Below, in pieces: positions 1 to 9,325 of a DNA stretch of 31,936 bases. The stretch's first letter is position 1. Each line of letters opens with the position of its first letter. The notes beneath the pieces are model-generated. The model searched no databases, was not told where the DNA came from, and saw only the letters and a list, made by a program, of their open reading frames with translations. The stretch lies in IMG/VR virus record IMGVR_UViG_3300010430_000322, positions 1-31,936 of that record; one strand, 5' to 3'. The stretch is from a virus. Position numbers and translations under genes: made by a program.

Positions 1-3000
1 CTGGTAGGTGGTAGACTTGCTAAGAAGATGGGCATCGAGGATATCGATACGTTCTTAGCCAAGGGCAGTACTGATGTAGCTCCTCTCCCAGGACTCGGTA
101 AGGTACGGAATGCAGCTCAGGTCACAGCTAGGATTATAGGTGGTGGTGTATCTGAGGGTGTATTTGAGGAACTTCCGCAGAGTGCTCAGGAAACTATATG
201 GATGAATGCTGCCTTAGGTAAGCCCCTCACTGAAGGACTTCCTCAGGCTATGGCAGAGGGTCTGATGGTAGGTGCTGCTACTGGTGGTCCTATCCAGGGT
301 CTTACTGCTAGGAGTCCACAGGATACATCTAAGCTAGAGAAACAGTTACTGAAACATGAGAAAGCATTAGAGGAAGGTCGTCAGCTAGCTCAGCAAGTAG
401 CTAAAGAACCTGTAGACAATGATGCACAGGAAGTACAGCCTACTACTGAGGAGAAAGAAGTAGAGAGTTCTTCTCCTTATGATATCGTAACTAACAAGAA
501 TGATCGCAGAGCACTAGACAGAGGAGAGAATATAGTAACTGTAGGACCTGATGGTAATCTCATTCGTAGAACCTTTGGTCCTGACGGTAGAGTAACAGGT
601 AGTGTAAAGGTAGGTGGTAAGCCTGTTATCACTGCTCAAGAAGACACCACTCCAGCACACCTCCGTAAAGGACAACCTGCTCCTCTCACTAGGAAGATAC
701 CTCTGGATACAGTACTAGAGACTTCTGACCAGTTGGTAGAGAAAGGTAATACCGTAGATGAGATCATCAGGGGTATAGAGGCAATGGTACAGCCCTCTAC
801 CGCTGAAGAATCTGCTCAGGTATTCGAAGCTGTTGGAGAGACTGGGGTTGAGAGAGCTGCTGCAGCTGCAGAGGTACTCGAAGGTGCTCCGCTAGTAGAC
901 CAGGACTACCGTGGTGTTAACCGTGGTGCTCCTTCTGATGCACAGCAAGCTGGTGAAGTCTTCATCGAAGAGATGCCTTCTCAGATGGAAGACACTATGG
1001 AAGCAATGGAAGGTGCTCCCCTGGTTACTCAGCCTTATGAAGGTAGAGGACCCCAGGCTACCACTGATAATCTTGCAGCTATAGATGACAACGTAAAGAG
1101 TGCCAGGGAATCAGCTGAAGTATTCATAGCTAACTCCAAAGATGCTGACGACATGCTAGCCCAGGTAGACTCTGGTCAGGTATCTCCACAGGAAGCTGTC
1201 GAGAAGATGATTGCTGGTGAAGCTAAGAGTGCTCAGGAATCTGCTGAGACCTTCACTACTGCTGGTCAAGCATTCGTTGCTGCACTTGATGACGCTAACA
1301 AGAAGCTCATGGAAGGTAAGCAGCAAGAAGCTATCGCGGATATCAAGAGAGCAGTTAAGCGTAAAGGTAAGAACGCAGAGAAGTCTGCTGCTATCTTTGA
1401 AGCTGCACCGCAAGACCCAGCCACAGGTAGGGTAAAGAAAGCCCAGGCTGATTTCAAGAAAGCCTTCGATAAAGATGATCAGAAGGGAATGGATAAGGCT
1501 GCAGAGGAGCTGGACTTAGCTCTGAAGGAAGTCGAGAAGAAACAAGGTGTTCCTCAAGAAACTGTAGAGGTTGAACGTGAAGCTGCTCCAGTTGAAGAAC
1601 AAAGTCCTATCCAAGTTGCAGAGAGTGAAGGTACTTTCTTCGATGAAGAGACTGGTACGCCTAACATCCTGTCTAAATCCCCTGAAGATATTCAGATCGA
1701 AAAAGACACACAACAAGAACTTGAATCAAAAGGACTTGTTGCCCCTGCACCCAGCGGAGCTTCTCCTTCAGCGGTATCACAGAAGAAGGGAGGAATTGAC
1801 GCTCCGGTCCAAGAGAAAGTCCAAGGTAAAGTAGCACAGGGATTAGTCCAGAGTATCATAGATGGTGATGTGACTAAGGCCCGACAGTATCTCAAACGTT
1901 TTCCCGCTGATAGAAGACAGAAAGCATTTGCACAAGCCCAGAAGGACGCTATGGACTTGGCAGTGAACTCTGGTATCTATGATGTAGCTTCAGTAGAGGC
2001 TAACATTGAAGAGGTACGTCCCTTCAGTACTGCTAGAGCAGAGGGTTCCACTGAGGGAGAGTTGAAGATCAACGCTGACAAGACAGCCACTGGTGTTTGG
2101 ACCGTCCATAACACTAAATCAGGAAAGAAGTATGACCTTTTCAGTTCTGGTGGCAAGTATTATATCAAGGAGAAGGGCAAAGGGAAAGAATCCTCAGAGT
2201 TTGATTCGCGTGAGAAAGCTCTTGACTCAGTACGAGAAGCTCAGGAAGTCGAATATGATGTGAGGAAGAACTCCAAAGCAGGTAAGAATAATCAATGGGA
2301 AGTATACAGTAAGAAGACAGGCAAGGTAGTTGACCCTGGCAAGAGGACCGGAGGTACAGGTTACTTCACTCAGAAGGAAGCTAATGCAGTCAGGGATGAT
2401 CTGAATAGGGTAGAGTCCACAGGTACACAGAAGGTTAAGAAGAAGACCTACTCGAAAGAAACTGTAGAATACGCTGAAGGTAAGGCTAAGAAAGGGCCTA
2501 AGCAGAGCAAGCCCGAGAAGGCCTCTAAACGTCCCTCTATTGTACGCAGGAGGGATGGAGCTACTACCCCAGTCACGAAACCTAAACGTTCAACACAGGA
2601 GCAAACAGACCCCAAGAAAGAGAAATCTAAGAGTGGGATCGAGAAGTATGATTCGTGGATAAGTAAGATCGAGAAATTACCTGATGGTGCTACTGCTGAA
2701 GATGTAGGTAAAGCTATAGGTAATCCTGAGTGGAAGATGGACAAGAAGAAGTCTCTGTCCGTTGCCAAGATGCAGAGAGGTAGGCTTAAGAAGAGACTGG
2801 AAAGCATCGACAAGACCCTCGGTGACCTTGTAGTAGGATTCTCTGAAGATGGTAGGATGGGAGCTAACTACGATGAGATCGAGAAGCTCGGAGTAGTAGA
2901 GTATGTCCGTAAATACGGTAAGGATAACGGTCTCGCTAATACCTTAGAGATACTTGAAGGCCTTCTTCCTGAGGGTGTACTCAATGAGGTAGATGTAGAG

Positions 3001-6000
3001 TTGGTTACTGGTGCCTCAAGGTCAGGTATCCCTGGTGAGTACATGCCTCGGCTAGATGTAGTGATGATCTACTCAGAGGCTAGCAATGGTCGTAAGTTCT
3101 CTGCACATGAGCAAGCAGTTACTATGCTTCATGAACTGGTACATGCAGTCACTTATAAAGCACTGGAGTTTGATCCTGATGTAAAGGCTAAGCTCGACAA
3201 ACTACGTGACCAAGTAGCTGACAAGCTTCTGAGTGGTGAGAACAGGAAACTATTCGATAGGTACAAAGACAACCCGAATGAGTTCAATGATGACTGGCAG
3301 GACTTAGGTCTGAGTAAGACTGATGCCCGTACCATCTACATGATGCTCACTAATGACGAGTTCCTCGCTAATGCTACTCATCCAGCTATGAGGCAGAAGC
3401 TTGAGACCGTTGCTATTAATAAAACTCAGTTCGAGAAGTGGGTAGATACTATCAAGGATGCTTTCAAGAAACTCTTTGGCTTCACTGATACTGAGTCTAA
3501 TGCATTCCTAGAAGTAATGGGTGCCATAGGAGAACTAAACGATGATTCAGAGATTGAGTTCGAGCTTGAGTGGGAAATTGAAACTCTTGAAGACCTTGTT
3601 ACCGATGAGGGAGAAATTGATCTTGACAATATCAACCAACGTGCTGAAGAGATTTACAAGAAGCAGCTCGAAAAGCACCCCAACCAAGAGAACTACACTG
3701 AAGAGCAAAAGGAATCAGTCCTCAAGAGTATCCTTGCGGAATCGAATAAATTCTTTAAAGATGTTGCGATTGGGATCAACGAAAGACTAGAAGCTATACA
3801 CCCTCAGCTTGCCTCGATGATGCGTATGGCAGAAGCTGCTATCCTGAGGAACAACAAGAAGGGTTCTATAGCTCTGAATAAGTTCCAGCTTGAGTTGAAC
3901 AGGCACTTCAATAAGAATCATCTATCCCAGAAAGCCAGGGATATATTCTTCATGGGCTTGTACAACAATGATAAGAGGTTGGTAGAGAATGTAATCAACG
4001 CTGGCCCTGCATCCCTGCGTAAAGCCTGGAAGGATATCTCAGATGTAAGGGATAACATACAGACTGAACTGCTTGAGGTTGGATCACTGCAGAGGGAGCA
4101 GCTTATCAAGGATTATATGTGGCATCGTGAAGTAAAAGACCTTGAGGGTCTGATGGATGCTATGGCTAAGGATGCTAAGGATGATCCCGAGGCTAAGGGA
4201 ATCGTTGATTTACTTGAGAAGGAGATAGAAGAGTTCTCTCCTACGTTGATCAAGCAAGGTATGACCCAGGAACAAGCAGAGGCTTTCATACTCGAAAGGG
4301 TAATGAGGACTGGCAAGTTCTTTAGTAATGTACGTAAGGTTCGCGGTACCAAGATGCGGTCCTTCGACAAGATTCCTGCTCGATACATGCGGTTCTATAA
4401 GGACCCCTTCGAGGCTATGGCTAACCACATCGAGGAATCGAATGAGGTTATCCAGATGCGTAGGATGATGGGTACTGCTCCGTTCAGACAGCAGATAAAG
4501 AAACTCCAGGGCTACCGTAGGCAGTTCGAGAAAGCCACTGGTCAGGACAGAGATAACCTCTATGATCTTATCCAGCAAGCAGAGTTCGATCTCGCAAGAG
4601 CTGGTGCTAATACTGAGAACGGTATATCCTTCCTAGTACAGAAACTTGTACGTGAAGGTAGGGTACAAAAGGATCAGATAAACGAGGTATCTAAACTGGT
4701 AAGAGCCAGGGTAAATCAGATAGGTATAACCAGTAAGTTCATAGCCAAGCTGAGAAACTTAGGACTGGCTACTACTCTCGGTCATATATCTAACACTATG
4801 ACCCAGCTGAAGGACGGTTCACTGGTACTGTATAGGCATGGTCTCTATAGATCAACCATGTCGATGGTCAAGGTGATGCTAGGTAAAGCTAGCGTATCTG
4901 CTAAGGACTACGATCTTCAGAGAGTTATGAATGAGTTTCGTGGTACTGAGCACCAGAAAGGTCTTGGTAAATATATTAATCTCCAGACCCTCTTCAGGGC
5001 TACAGGTTTTACTGCACTAGATAACTTCATGAAGTCTGTCAATGTACAGAGTCATTACGATACTATCAACAAAGCTACTAAGAACGAGAAGAAGTTCAGA
5101 GCTAAGTATGAACCCAAATGGGGTACAGAACTGGTCGATAAGATTCTGTACGATATGCGTAATGGTAACGTCACTGACGATGTTAAGAACGTAGCACTGA
5201 CTGAGGTAGCTAGGGATGTACCTATCTTCCTGAGTGAGATGCCTGTAGCATACAATACAGGTGGTAATGCTAGGTTCTTCTATACCCTTAAGTCCTACGC
5301 TATTAAGATCATGAACGTAACCTTAAGGGACGGACTGAAGAAGATAGCTACGGGTACTGCCAAGGAGAAGTACGAGGGTATACGTGACTTGACCAGGCTT
5401 GCACTTATCATAGGCCTAGTAGGTGGTGGAGTAGAGGAGCTGAAAGACTGGATGATTGGTAGGCAGACTCCTTTCTGGGAGAATGTAGGTGATGAACTTC
5501 TGTCACTGATACTGCTCAATCGTTACTCGCTGGACATGACTGCACAGAAAGGTCCTTCAGCACTAGCAGCAAACTTCCTCAGCATACCAGCACTGAACAT
5601 AGGGGATGCAGCCTTTAAACTAGCGAAGGGTGACATTACCGGTCTGAAGTATGTACCTGGGATGAAAGAGTTTACCTACCGTATGACTAGCACAGGTATT
5701 AAGACTGCTCAAACTAAGACAAGGGAAACTATATTCGGAAAGATCAAGAAGGATACCTTGAGAGGTGGGAAGTTATCATCGGATGTGAAGAAGCAGATAC
5801 GGAAGTACAATACCCGTATCAAACATCTTGAGGGTGACGATGCACCTAAGCCTATAACCTTTGACAGTATCAAGAGAGCTAGACAACGGTACAAGAAAGA
5901 GGCTGCAGCTAAGAAGGATTCATTCAATGTACTCGGTGCAGTAGGTGGGTTACTTATCTCACCCGTAGCACTCGGTTACTCTTACTTAAATCAAGAGGAT

Positions 6001-6492
6001 AAAGACACAGTGGTGAAGAACATTACACCTGATACCAACGAGGTAATCAAGTTCCATGCTAAGCGATTAGGGTACGACTATAAGACAGCAGCAGCTAACC
6101 TGTCACTATACGCTGATCTGGTGAGCTACGCTGAGAGTCGTAACGATCCTAAAGCAGCTAACCCTAAGAGCACTGCAAGAGGACTATACCAGTTCCTCGA
6201 AGGGTCCATCGATGAGGCTATCAAGAGGACTGCTAAGTACACTGGAATGAAGGGCTGGATGAAAGAAGCTATGGCACATAGAGATGCTTCTAAGCTCACC
6301 CCAGCTCAGCAGACCCTACTGTTCATGGGTAACTTCCTCGAGATGAAGGGTAGCGATGAGTATGCTAAGAGGATTTTCACTGGTGATATCAAAGCCATGA
6401 CCGATGCATACTACAAACTACACCACACTAAACCTGACGCTCACACGATAGCCAATTGGGAGAAGACCGTCAGCAAACTTATAGGTTCTTGA
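1..6492 (+). CDS. Giant internal virion / ejection-type protein with HExxH zincin motif and C-terminal transglycosylase-like domain (5' partial)
   Basis: The frame is open from the first base, so the N-terminus lies outside the window; the Met at 28 is probably internal. More than 2160 residues are visible. The start resembles internal virion proteins of podoviruses (a Gly-rich stretch, then EELPQSAQE near 165-195). Next is a long Glu/Lys/Ala-rich, probably disordered or coiled part with a degenerate repeat (ESAQVF, AGEVF, ESAEVF, ESAETF, KSAAIF at nt 808, 946, 1108, 1237, 1381). HELVH (nt 3130-3144) is a zincin HExxH motif. Near the C-terminus, AESRNDP...ARGLYQF matches the lytic transglycosylase (SLT) fold, with likely catalytic Glu at nt 6133-6135. 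Such proteins are packaged in the capsid and ejected to digest peptidoglycan and form the DNA conduit, as T7 gp16 does. In T7 gp16 the SLT domain is N-terminal; here it is C-terminal. The SLT call is fairly sure; protease activity is inferred from the motif only. Confidence 0.85.
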   Translation: MVGGRLAKKMGIEDIDTFLAKGSTDVAPLPGLGKVRNAAQVTARIIGGGVSEGVFEELPQSAQETIWMNAALGKPLTEGLPQAMAEGLMVGAATGGPIQGLTARSPQDTSKLEKQLLKHEKALEEGRQLAQQVAKEPVDNDAQEVQPTTEEKEVESSSPYDIVTNKNDRRALDRGENIVTVGPDGNLIRRTFGPDGRVTGSVKVGGKPVITAQEDTTPAHLRKGQPAPLTRKIPLDTVLETSDQLVEKGNTVDEIIRGIEAMVQPSTAEESAQVFEAVGETGVERAAAAAEVLEGAPLVDQDYRGVNRGAPSDAQQAGEVFIEEMPSQMEDTMEAMEGAPLVTQPYEGRGPQATTDNLAAIDDNVKSARESAEVFIANSKDADDMLAQVDSGQVSPQEAVEKMIAGEAKSAQESAETFTTAGQAFVAALDDANKKLMEGKQQEAIADIKRAVKRKGKNAEKSAAIFEAAPQDPATGRVKKAQADFKKAFDKDDQKGMDKAAEELDLALKEVEKKQGVPQETVEVEREAAPVEEQSPIQVAESEGTFFDEETGTPNILSKSPEDIQIEKDTQQELESKGLVAPAPSGASPSAVSQKKGGIDAPVQEKVQGKVAQGLVQSIIDGDVTKARQYLKRFPADRRQKAFAQAQKDAMDLAVNSGIYDVASVEANIEEVRPFSTARAEGSTEGELKINADKTATGVWTVHNTKSGKKYDLFSSGGKYYIKEKGKGKESSEFDSREKALDSVREAQEVEYDVRKNSKAGKNNQWEVYSKKTGKVVDPGKRTGGTGYFTQKEANAVRDDLNRVESTGTQKVKKKTYSKETVEYAEGKAKKGPKQSKPEKASKRPSIVRRRDGATTPVTKPKRSTQEQTDPKKEKSKSGIEKYDSWISKIEKLPDGATAEDVGKAIGNPEWKMDKKKSLSVAKMQRGRLKKRLESIDKTLGDLVVGFSEDGRMGANYDEIEKLGVVEYVRKYGKDNGLANTLEILEGLLPEGVLNEVDVELVTGASRSGIPGEYMPRLDVVMIYSEASNGRKFSAHEQAVTMLHELVHAVTYKALEFDPDVKAKLDKLRDQVADKLLSGENRKLFDRYKDNPNEFNDDWQDLGLSKTDARTIYMMLTNDEFLANATHPAMRQKLETVAINKTQFEKWVDTIKDAFKKLFGFTDTESNAFLEVMGAIGELNDDSEIEFELEWEIETLEDLVTDEGEIDLDNINQRAEEIYKKQLEKHPNQENYTEEQKESVLKSILAESNKFFKDVAIGINERLEAIHPQLASMMRMAEAAILRNNKKGSIALNKFQLELNRHFNKNHLSQKARDIFFMGLYNNDKRLVENVINAGPASLRKAWKDISDVRDNIQTELLEVGSLQREQLIKDYMWHREVKDLEGLMDAMAKDAKDDPEAKGIVDLLEKEIEEFSPTLIKQGMTQEQAEAFILERVMRTGKFFSNVRKVRGTKMRSFDKIPARYMRFYKDPFEAMANHIEESNEVIQMRRMMGTAPFRQQIKKLQGYRRQFEKATGQDRDNLYDLIQQAEFDLARAGANTENGISFLVQKLVREGRVQKDQINEVSKLVRARVNQIGITSKFIAKLRNLGLATTLGHISNTMTQLKDGSLVLYRHGLYRSTMSMVKVMLGKASVSAKDYDLQRVMNEFRGTEHQKGLGKYINLQTLFRATGFTALDNFMKSVNVQSHYDTINKATKNEKKFRAKYEPKWGTELVDKILYDMRNGNVTDDVKNVALTEVARDVPIFLSEMPVAYNTGGNARFFYTLKSYAIKIMNVTLRDGLKKIATGTAKEKYEGIRDLTRLALIIGLVGGGVEELKDWMIGRQTPFWENVGDELLSLILLNRYSLDMTAQKGPSALAANFLSIPALNIGDAAFKLAKGDITGLKYVPGMKEFTYRMTSTGIKTAQTKTRETIFGKIKKDTLRGGKLSSDVKKQIRKYNTRIKHLEGDDAPKPITFDSIKRARQRYKKEAAAKKDSFNVLGAVGGLLISPVALGYSYLNQEDKDTVVKNITPDTNEVIKFHAKRLGYDYKTAAANLSLYADLVSYAESRNDPKAANPKSTARGLYQFLEGSIDEAIKRTAKYTGMKGWMKEAMAHRDASKLTPAQQTLLFMGNFLEMKGSDEYAKRIFTGDIKAMTDAYYKLHHTKPDAHTIANWEKTVSKLIGS

Positions 6493-6493
6493 C

Positions 6494-6844
6494 ATGAAAT
6501 ATATTATAGAGATAAGACCTACCAAAGTACCTAGAACTTGGCAGCTTATCAACAGCTTCACATACGGAGAGATTACAGTGCCTAGAGGTTTTCTCTTTGA
6601 TGGTGCTTCAGTACCTGTAGGGTTACGTTGGATTTTTCCTCACGGTGGGGCAAAGATGGCAGCTGCCCTAGTCCACGATTACTGTTACAGGACTGCATGT
6701 GTCAGTCGTAAAGAAGCTGACAAACTGTTCCATGATCTTATGCTGGAGAACGGTGTGAGTAAGTGGAGAGCTAAAGCTATGTATGCAGGGGTAAGGTCTT
6801 GCGGTTTCGTTTCTTGGAGAAACAGGAGAAAAGAAGATGACTGA
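6494..6844 (+). CDS. DUF1353 family protein
   Basis: A 116-residue protein. The run FDGASVPVGLRW, then ALVHDYCYR, then RKEADKLFHDLMLENGVSKWRAKAMY is the conserved pattern of DUF1353, a family common in phage late regions and of unknown biochemical function. The His-Asp pair in VHDY is conserved in the family. It starts one base after the stop of the giant virion protein and overlaps the next gene by 8 bases, so it is part of the late operon. Its ribosome binding site is weak (AGG 8 bases upstream), so it may be translated by coupling. Confidence 0.8.
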   Translation: MKYIIEIRPTKVPRTWQLINSFTYGEITVPRGFLFDGASVPVGLRWIFPHGGAKMAAALVHDYCYRTACVSRKEADKLFHDLMLENGVSKWRAKAMYAGVRSCGFVSWRNRRKEDD

Positions 6845-7709
6845 TCATATTAAAAGCACTCTCGATAACGGTGAGGGTTGGTTCAAGTCTGAAGGTGATG
6901 GTACTAAAGGTGATCCTTGGAAGCCTACCACTGGCGTAGTTAATACACCAGGGTCAGGTGGTATTGATGTGAATGTACAGGACCAAACGAGTCCTCCGTT
7001 CGACCTGTTCTTTAGTAGAGCTAACGGCCCACCTACTACCATTGCTGAGGTGGCTGTATCTATTGAGAGTTTGAACAAAGATATAATAGTTGCAGACGCT
7101 ACGAATATTGAGATAGGGGATTACCTTGGTATATTCTCAGGTGACTCCGATGAAGGTAGGTACTACTGGGGAGATGTTATCGGTAAAGCAGGTAATGTAA
7201 TCACGATGGACTCACCGATAGACTACCCGTTCGTAGCTGGTGACACAGTATTATCCACATCAAGGAACTTAGCAGTAGATGGTTCAATTACTCCTCAGAT
7301 ATTCTCTATACAGGCAGGTGATTCAGGTATACAACTTGATGTTACGAGGATCATGATCGCTGTTATCTCACAAACATTACCGTTGCTAACAAGCTTCGGA
7401 GATATAGATGGTGGGTTGACCAACGGCATAGTGCTCCGGTTTACTGATGGTGAGATAAGGAACTACTTTAACTGGAAGAGTAACTACGACATAGGTGTTT
7501 ATGCATTTGATGCTTCTATTTATGATAGCTCTCACCCTACCCAAGACCTGAACGGGATGAAGGCAAGGTTCACTTACGGTGGGCAGAGTAAACATGGTGT
7601 AGTTCTTAGGGTAGGACCGAATGAATCACTTGACATTATAATTCAAGATGACTTGTCAAGTCTTATAGAGTTCAATGTAATAGCGGAAGGGCATTTAGTT
7701 GTTGACTAA
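6837..7709 (+). CDS. Probable virion-associated protein, function unknown
   Basis: A 290-residue protein starting after AGGAG with 8-base spacing. It is rich in Gly, Asp, Ser and Thr with alternating hydrophobic residues, typical of a beta-rich structural protein. No transmembrane segment or catalytic motif is visible. The N-terminal third (TKGDPWKPTTGVVNTPGSGG) looks like a flexible arm. It sits between DUF1353 and small late genes, so a tail, fibre or decoration protein is the likeliest role, but no family is recognised. Confidence 0.7.
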   Translation: MTDHIKSTLDNGEGWFKSEGDGTKGDPWKPTTGVVNTPGSGGIDVNVQDQTSPPFDLFFSRANGPPTTIAEVAVSIESLNKDIIVADATNIEIGDYLGIFSGDSDEGRYYWGDVIGKAGNVITMDSPIDYPFVAGDTVLSTSRNLAVDGSITPQIFSIQAGDSGIQLDVTRIMIAVISQTLPLLTSFGDIDGGLTNGIVLRFTDGEIRNYFNWKSNYDIGVYAFDASIYDSSHPTQDLNGMKARFTYGGQSKHGVVLRVGPNESLDIIIQDDLSSLIEFNVIAEGHLVVD

Positions 7710-7760
7710 TGGAGCAGCAAGGATAACCCTTGTGGAGAAATATTAACTTGGAGAATTAAA

Positions 7761-8054
7761 ATGGCATTAGATAAGAATTTAAACCCAGGAGATTTAGAAG
7801 TTCAAATTAAGTTTAAGCTGAGGGACATGCGATCTCAGATGATTACTGACGGTACGTTAGATGGTACTGACTACCCAGGTATTCAAGGTGGATTGCATGA
7901 GGTATGTTTTACCCTGAACGACATCTTCGATCAGTTTGTGGTTGATACGGCACTCACCACCTACACTAACCATAAGTTAGCAAACAGTTGGCGAGAACTC
8001 AGGGACATTGCACAAGCTAATTTCGAGGCAATAGACGCTATCATCAATCCATAA
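7761..8054 (+). CDS. Small late-block protein, function unknown
   Basis: A 97-residue soluble protein with good start context (GGAG, 7-base spacing). It is mostly helical by composition, with no cysteines beyond one and no membrane segment. No family is recognised. It lies just before the holin candidate, a place often used by lysis or packaging accessory genes, but nothing in the sequence shows which. Confidence 0.65.
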   Translation: MALDKNLNPGDLEVQIKFKLRDMRSQMITDGTLDGTDYPGIQGGLHEVCFTLNDIFDQFVVDTALTTYTNHKLANSWRELRDIAQANFEAIDAIINP

Positions 8055-8056
8055 TA

Positions 8057-8075
8057 TTTACAGCGTTGCTGTGAA
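8057..8075 (+). other. Hairpin just upstream of the holin candidate's ribosome binding site
   Basis: TTTACAGC and GCTGTGAA form an 8-bp stem (one G-U pair) with a 3-base loop, ending a base or two before AAAGGAG. It could modulate translation or mark RNA processing. There is no U-run, so it is not a terminator. Confidence 0.35.
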
Positions 8076-8089
8076 AGGAGCATAGACCA

Positions 8090-8365
8090 ATGAACGACTG
8101 GCTTTGCGAAACAGAACACTGTAAATCACACGAGTATGTGGTGAAAACGATGGAAAGACTGGAGAGAATATCTATTGATCTTTCTAAGAATCAGTCTGAG
8201 TTAGTAGCAGTAGTGGGGAAGCTAACTGCTTTAACGGATCGTGTCGTTAAGTTAGAGAACAACCAAGAAGAGATTAAGAAGTTCATCTACAAGATCGGTG
8301 GGGCAATAGCCTTAGTAGCATTAACTTCTCCTGTCTTGGTTGCTTTTATCCAGAAACTATTGTAG
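8090..8365 (+). CDS. Coiled-coil plus single membrane segment protein; XhlA-like holin candidate
   Basis: A 91-residue protein with AAAGGAG 9 bases before the ATG. Residues about 20-65 form a heptad-like coiled coil (SIDLSKNQSELVAVVGKL, then VVKLENNQEEIKKF). One hydrophobic segment follows (GGAIALVALTSPVLVAFI) with a short tail. Coiled coil followed by one C-terminal membrane helix is the plan of XhlA-type haemolysin/holin proteins, which help release endolysin from the cytoplasm. It is the last gene of the late block. The holin assignment is inference from architecture and position. Confidence 0.6.
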   Translation: MNDWLCETEHCKSHEYVVKTMERLERISIDLSKNQSELVAVVGKLTALTDRVVKLENNQEEIKKFIYKIGGAIALVALTSPVLVAFIQKLL

Positions 8366-8366
8366 A

Positions 8367-8385
8367 TTTGTATCTCAGATACATT
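8367..8385. promoter_or_regulatory. 19-bp near-palindromic repeat, copy 1 (convergence point)
   Basis: TTTGTATCTCAGATACATT; the inner 15 bases (TGTATCTCAGATACA) are a perfect palindrome about a central C. It lies two bases after the stop of the last rightward gene and before the leftward terminator, at the very end of the leftward unit. Confidence 0.75.
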
Positions 8386-8396
8386 CTCAGAACGAC

Positions 8397-8437
8397 AAAA
8401 AAGATACCCCCAGTACCTCGCAATGAGATACTGGGGG
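8397..8437 (-). terminator. Intrinsic terminator of the leftward transcription unit
   Basis: CCCCCAGTA (8407-8415) pairs with TACTGGGGG (8429-8437), with 3 more pairs inside and a 5-base loop. On the minus strand the stem is followed within four bases by six U (the A-run at 8397-8402), so it terminates leftward transcription. On the plus strand no U-run follows, so termination of late transcripts here would be weaker or use another mechanism. Confidence 0.85.
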
Positions 8438-8452
8438 CATTCGTGGTTGGAG

Positions 8453-8566
8453 TTAAAGTTTATCTACGGTCAGTACTGCAAATATCCCATAGATGTTAAC
8501 CAGTATACAAGCGATGATCATCAGCCTTATGGCTAATCCGCTTTCCTCTTCCTTCTCTTTACTCAA
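8453..8566 (-). CDS. Small single-span membrane protein (37 aa, TTG start)
   Basis: The TTG start overlaps the stop of the lipoprotein gene (TTGAGTAA), with GAGG 9 bases upstream. The product has a charged N-terminus (SKEKEEESG) followed by one hydrophobic helix (LMIIACILVNIYGIFAVL) and a short tail. It is the last gene of the leftward unit and ends 16 bases before the terminator hairpin. A role with the neighbouring lipoprotein in the cell envelope is possible but not shown. An internal ATG (22 aa) would still make the membrane helix. Confidence 0.5.
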   Translation of the reverse strand: MSKEKEEESGLAIRLMIIACILVNIYGIFAVLTVDKL

Positions 8567-9311
8567 CTGCAGGTTCCTCAACCTCTACACCACCAAGGTC
8601 CTTGTGTCCTGCATAGTGGGAGTTCATAGAACTGACAGGATTACCAGTGTCAACTACAATTACCTGCTCATCCTGAATCTCAACTACACATCCAGTCTCA
8701 GCTGACAGTCTACGCATCAGACCACCAAGGTTAATGTTGTTCATGTCATGTTCAGCTAGGGCTTCCTCTACCTTACCGTCACACTCGGTAGCCTCAAGCT
8801 CGTCACTACCGGAACCACCACCGGACCCGTAGTTCTGGGTACCTTCACCGATGTTAACCAGCTTGTTACGTTCCTGATTAGCGGAGGTAGTGTTACCGTC
8901 ACCTTCAACGTTGATCTCGGTATTACCACCAGCTGACCTCACCATCTCACCTAATACACTAGCACCCTTATAGATAACAGTACCAGTTACTATGTCTCGG
9001 ACGATAGTCTTACCGTCCTGAGTGAGGCTGATCAGTACATCGTTACCAGTGGTCACACTCTTAATACCTGAGGGAGTAACTACCAGACCAGCTATCTGCA
9101 TCCTTGCAAAGTACCGCTCAAGGTCTGACATGTTCTCAGTTACTGTCAGGGCTATAGCCTCGGACTGTGCGATAGTAGCCTGAGCCTTAGCCTCAGCGAT
9201 AGCAATCTCTGCAGCCATCTGGTTCTCAACCATCATGACATCGTACTCATTAGCACATGAGGTTAACATCATAGCAGCAATCAAACCCATACCTAACATA
9301 ATCTTCTTCAT
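8559..9311 (-). CDS. Phage lipoprotein with signal peptide and lipobox
   Basis: A 250-residue protein. It begins with a Lys-Lys N-terminus, a hydrophobic core (MLGMGLIAAMML) and the lipobox LTSC, so Cys19 is the probable lipidated residue. The next residues are Ala-Asn, not Asp, so the +2 rule for inner-membrane retention does not apply and outer-membrane sorting is possible. An Ala/Glu-rich helix (about 30-65) follows, then a Gly/Ser-rich linker (NYGSGGGSGSDE) and an acidic tail. The family is not recognised. Known phage lipoproteins include superinfection-exclusion proteins that block receptors (T5 Llp), which is one possible role. It has AGGAGAGG before the ATG and lies after the ribonucleotide reductase gene at the distal end of the operon. 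Confidence 0.75.
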   Translation of the reverse strand: MKKIMLGMGLIAAMMLTSCANEYDVMMVENQMAAEIAIAEAKAQATIAQSEAIALTVTENMSDLERYFARMQIAGLVVTPSGIKSVTTGNDVLISLTQDGKTIVRDIVTGTVIYKGASVLGEMVRSAGGNTEINVEGDGNTTSANQERNKLVNIGEGTQNYGSGGGSGSDELEATECDGKVEEALAEHDMNNINLGGLMRRLSAETGCVVEIQDEQVIVVDTGNPVSSMNSHYAGHKDLGGVEVEEPAVE

Positions 9312-9325
9312 CTTTCTGTCCTCTC

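Noticed and set aside
8397-8437. The convergence hairpin as a bidirectional terminator
   Set aside because: Only the minus strand has a U-run after the stem; the plus strand continues CATTCG, so I call it leftward only.
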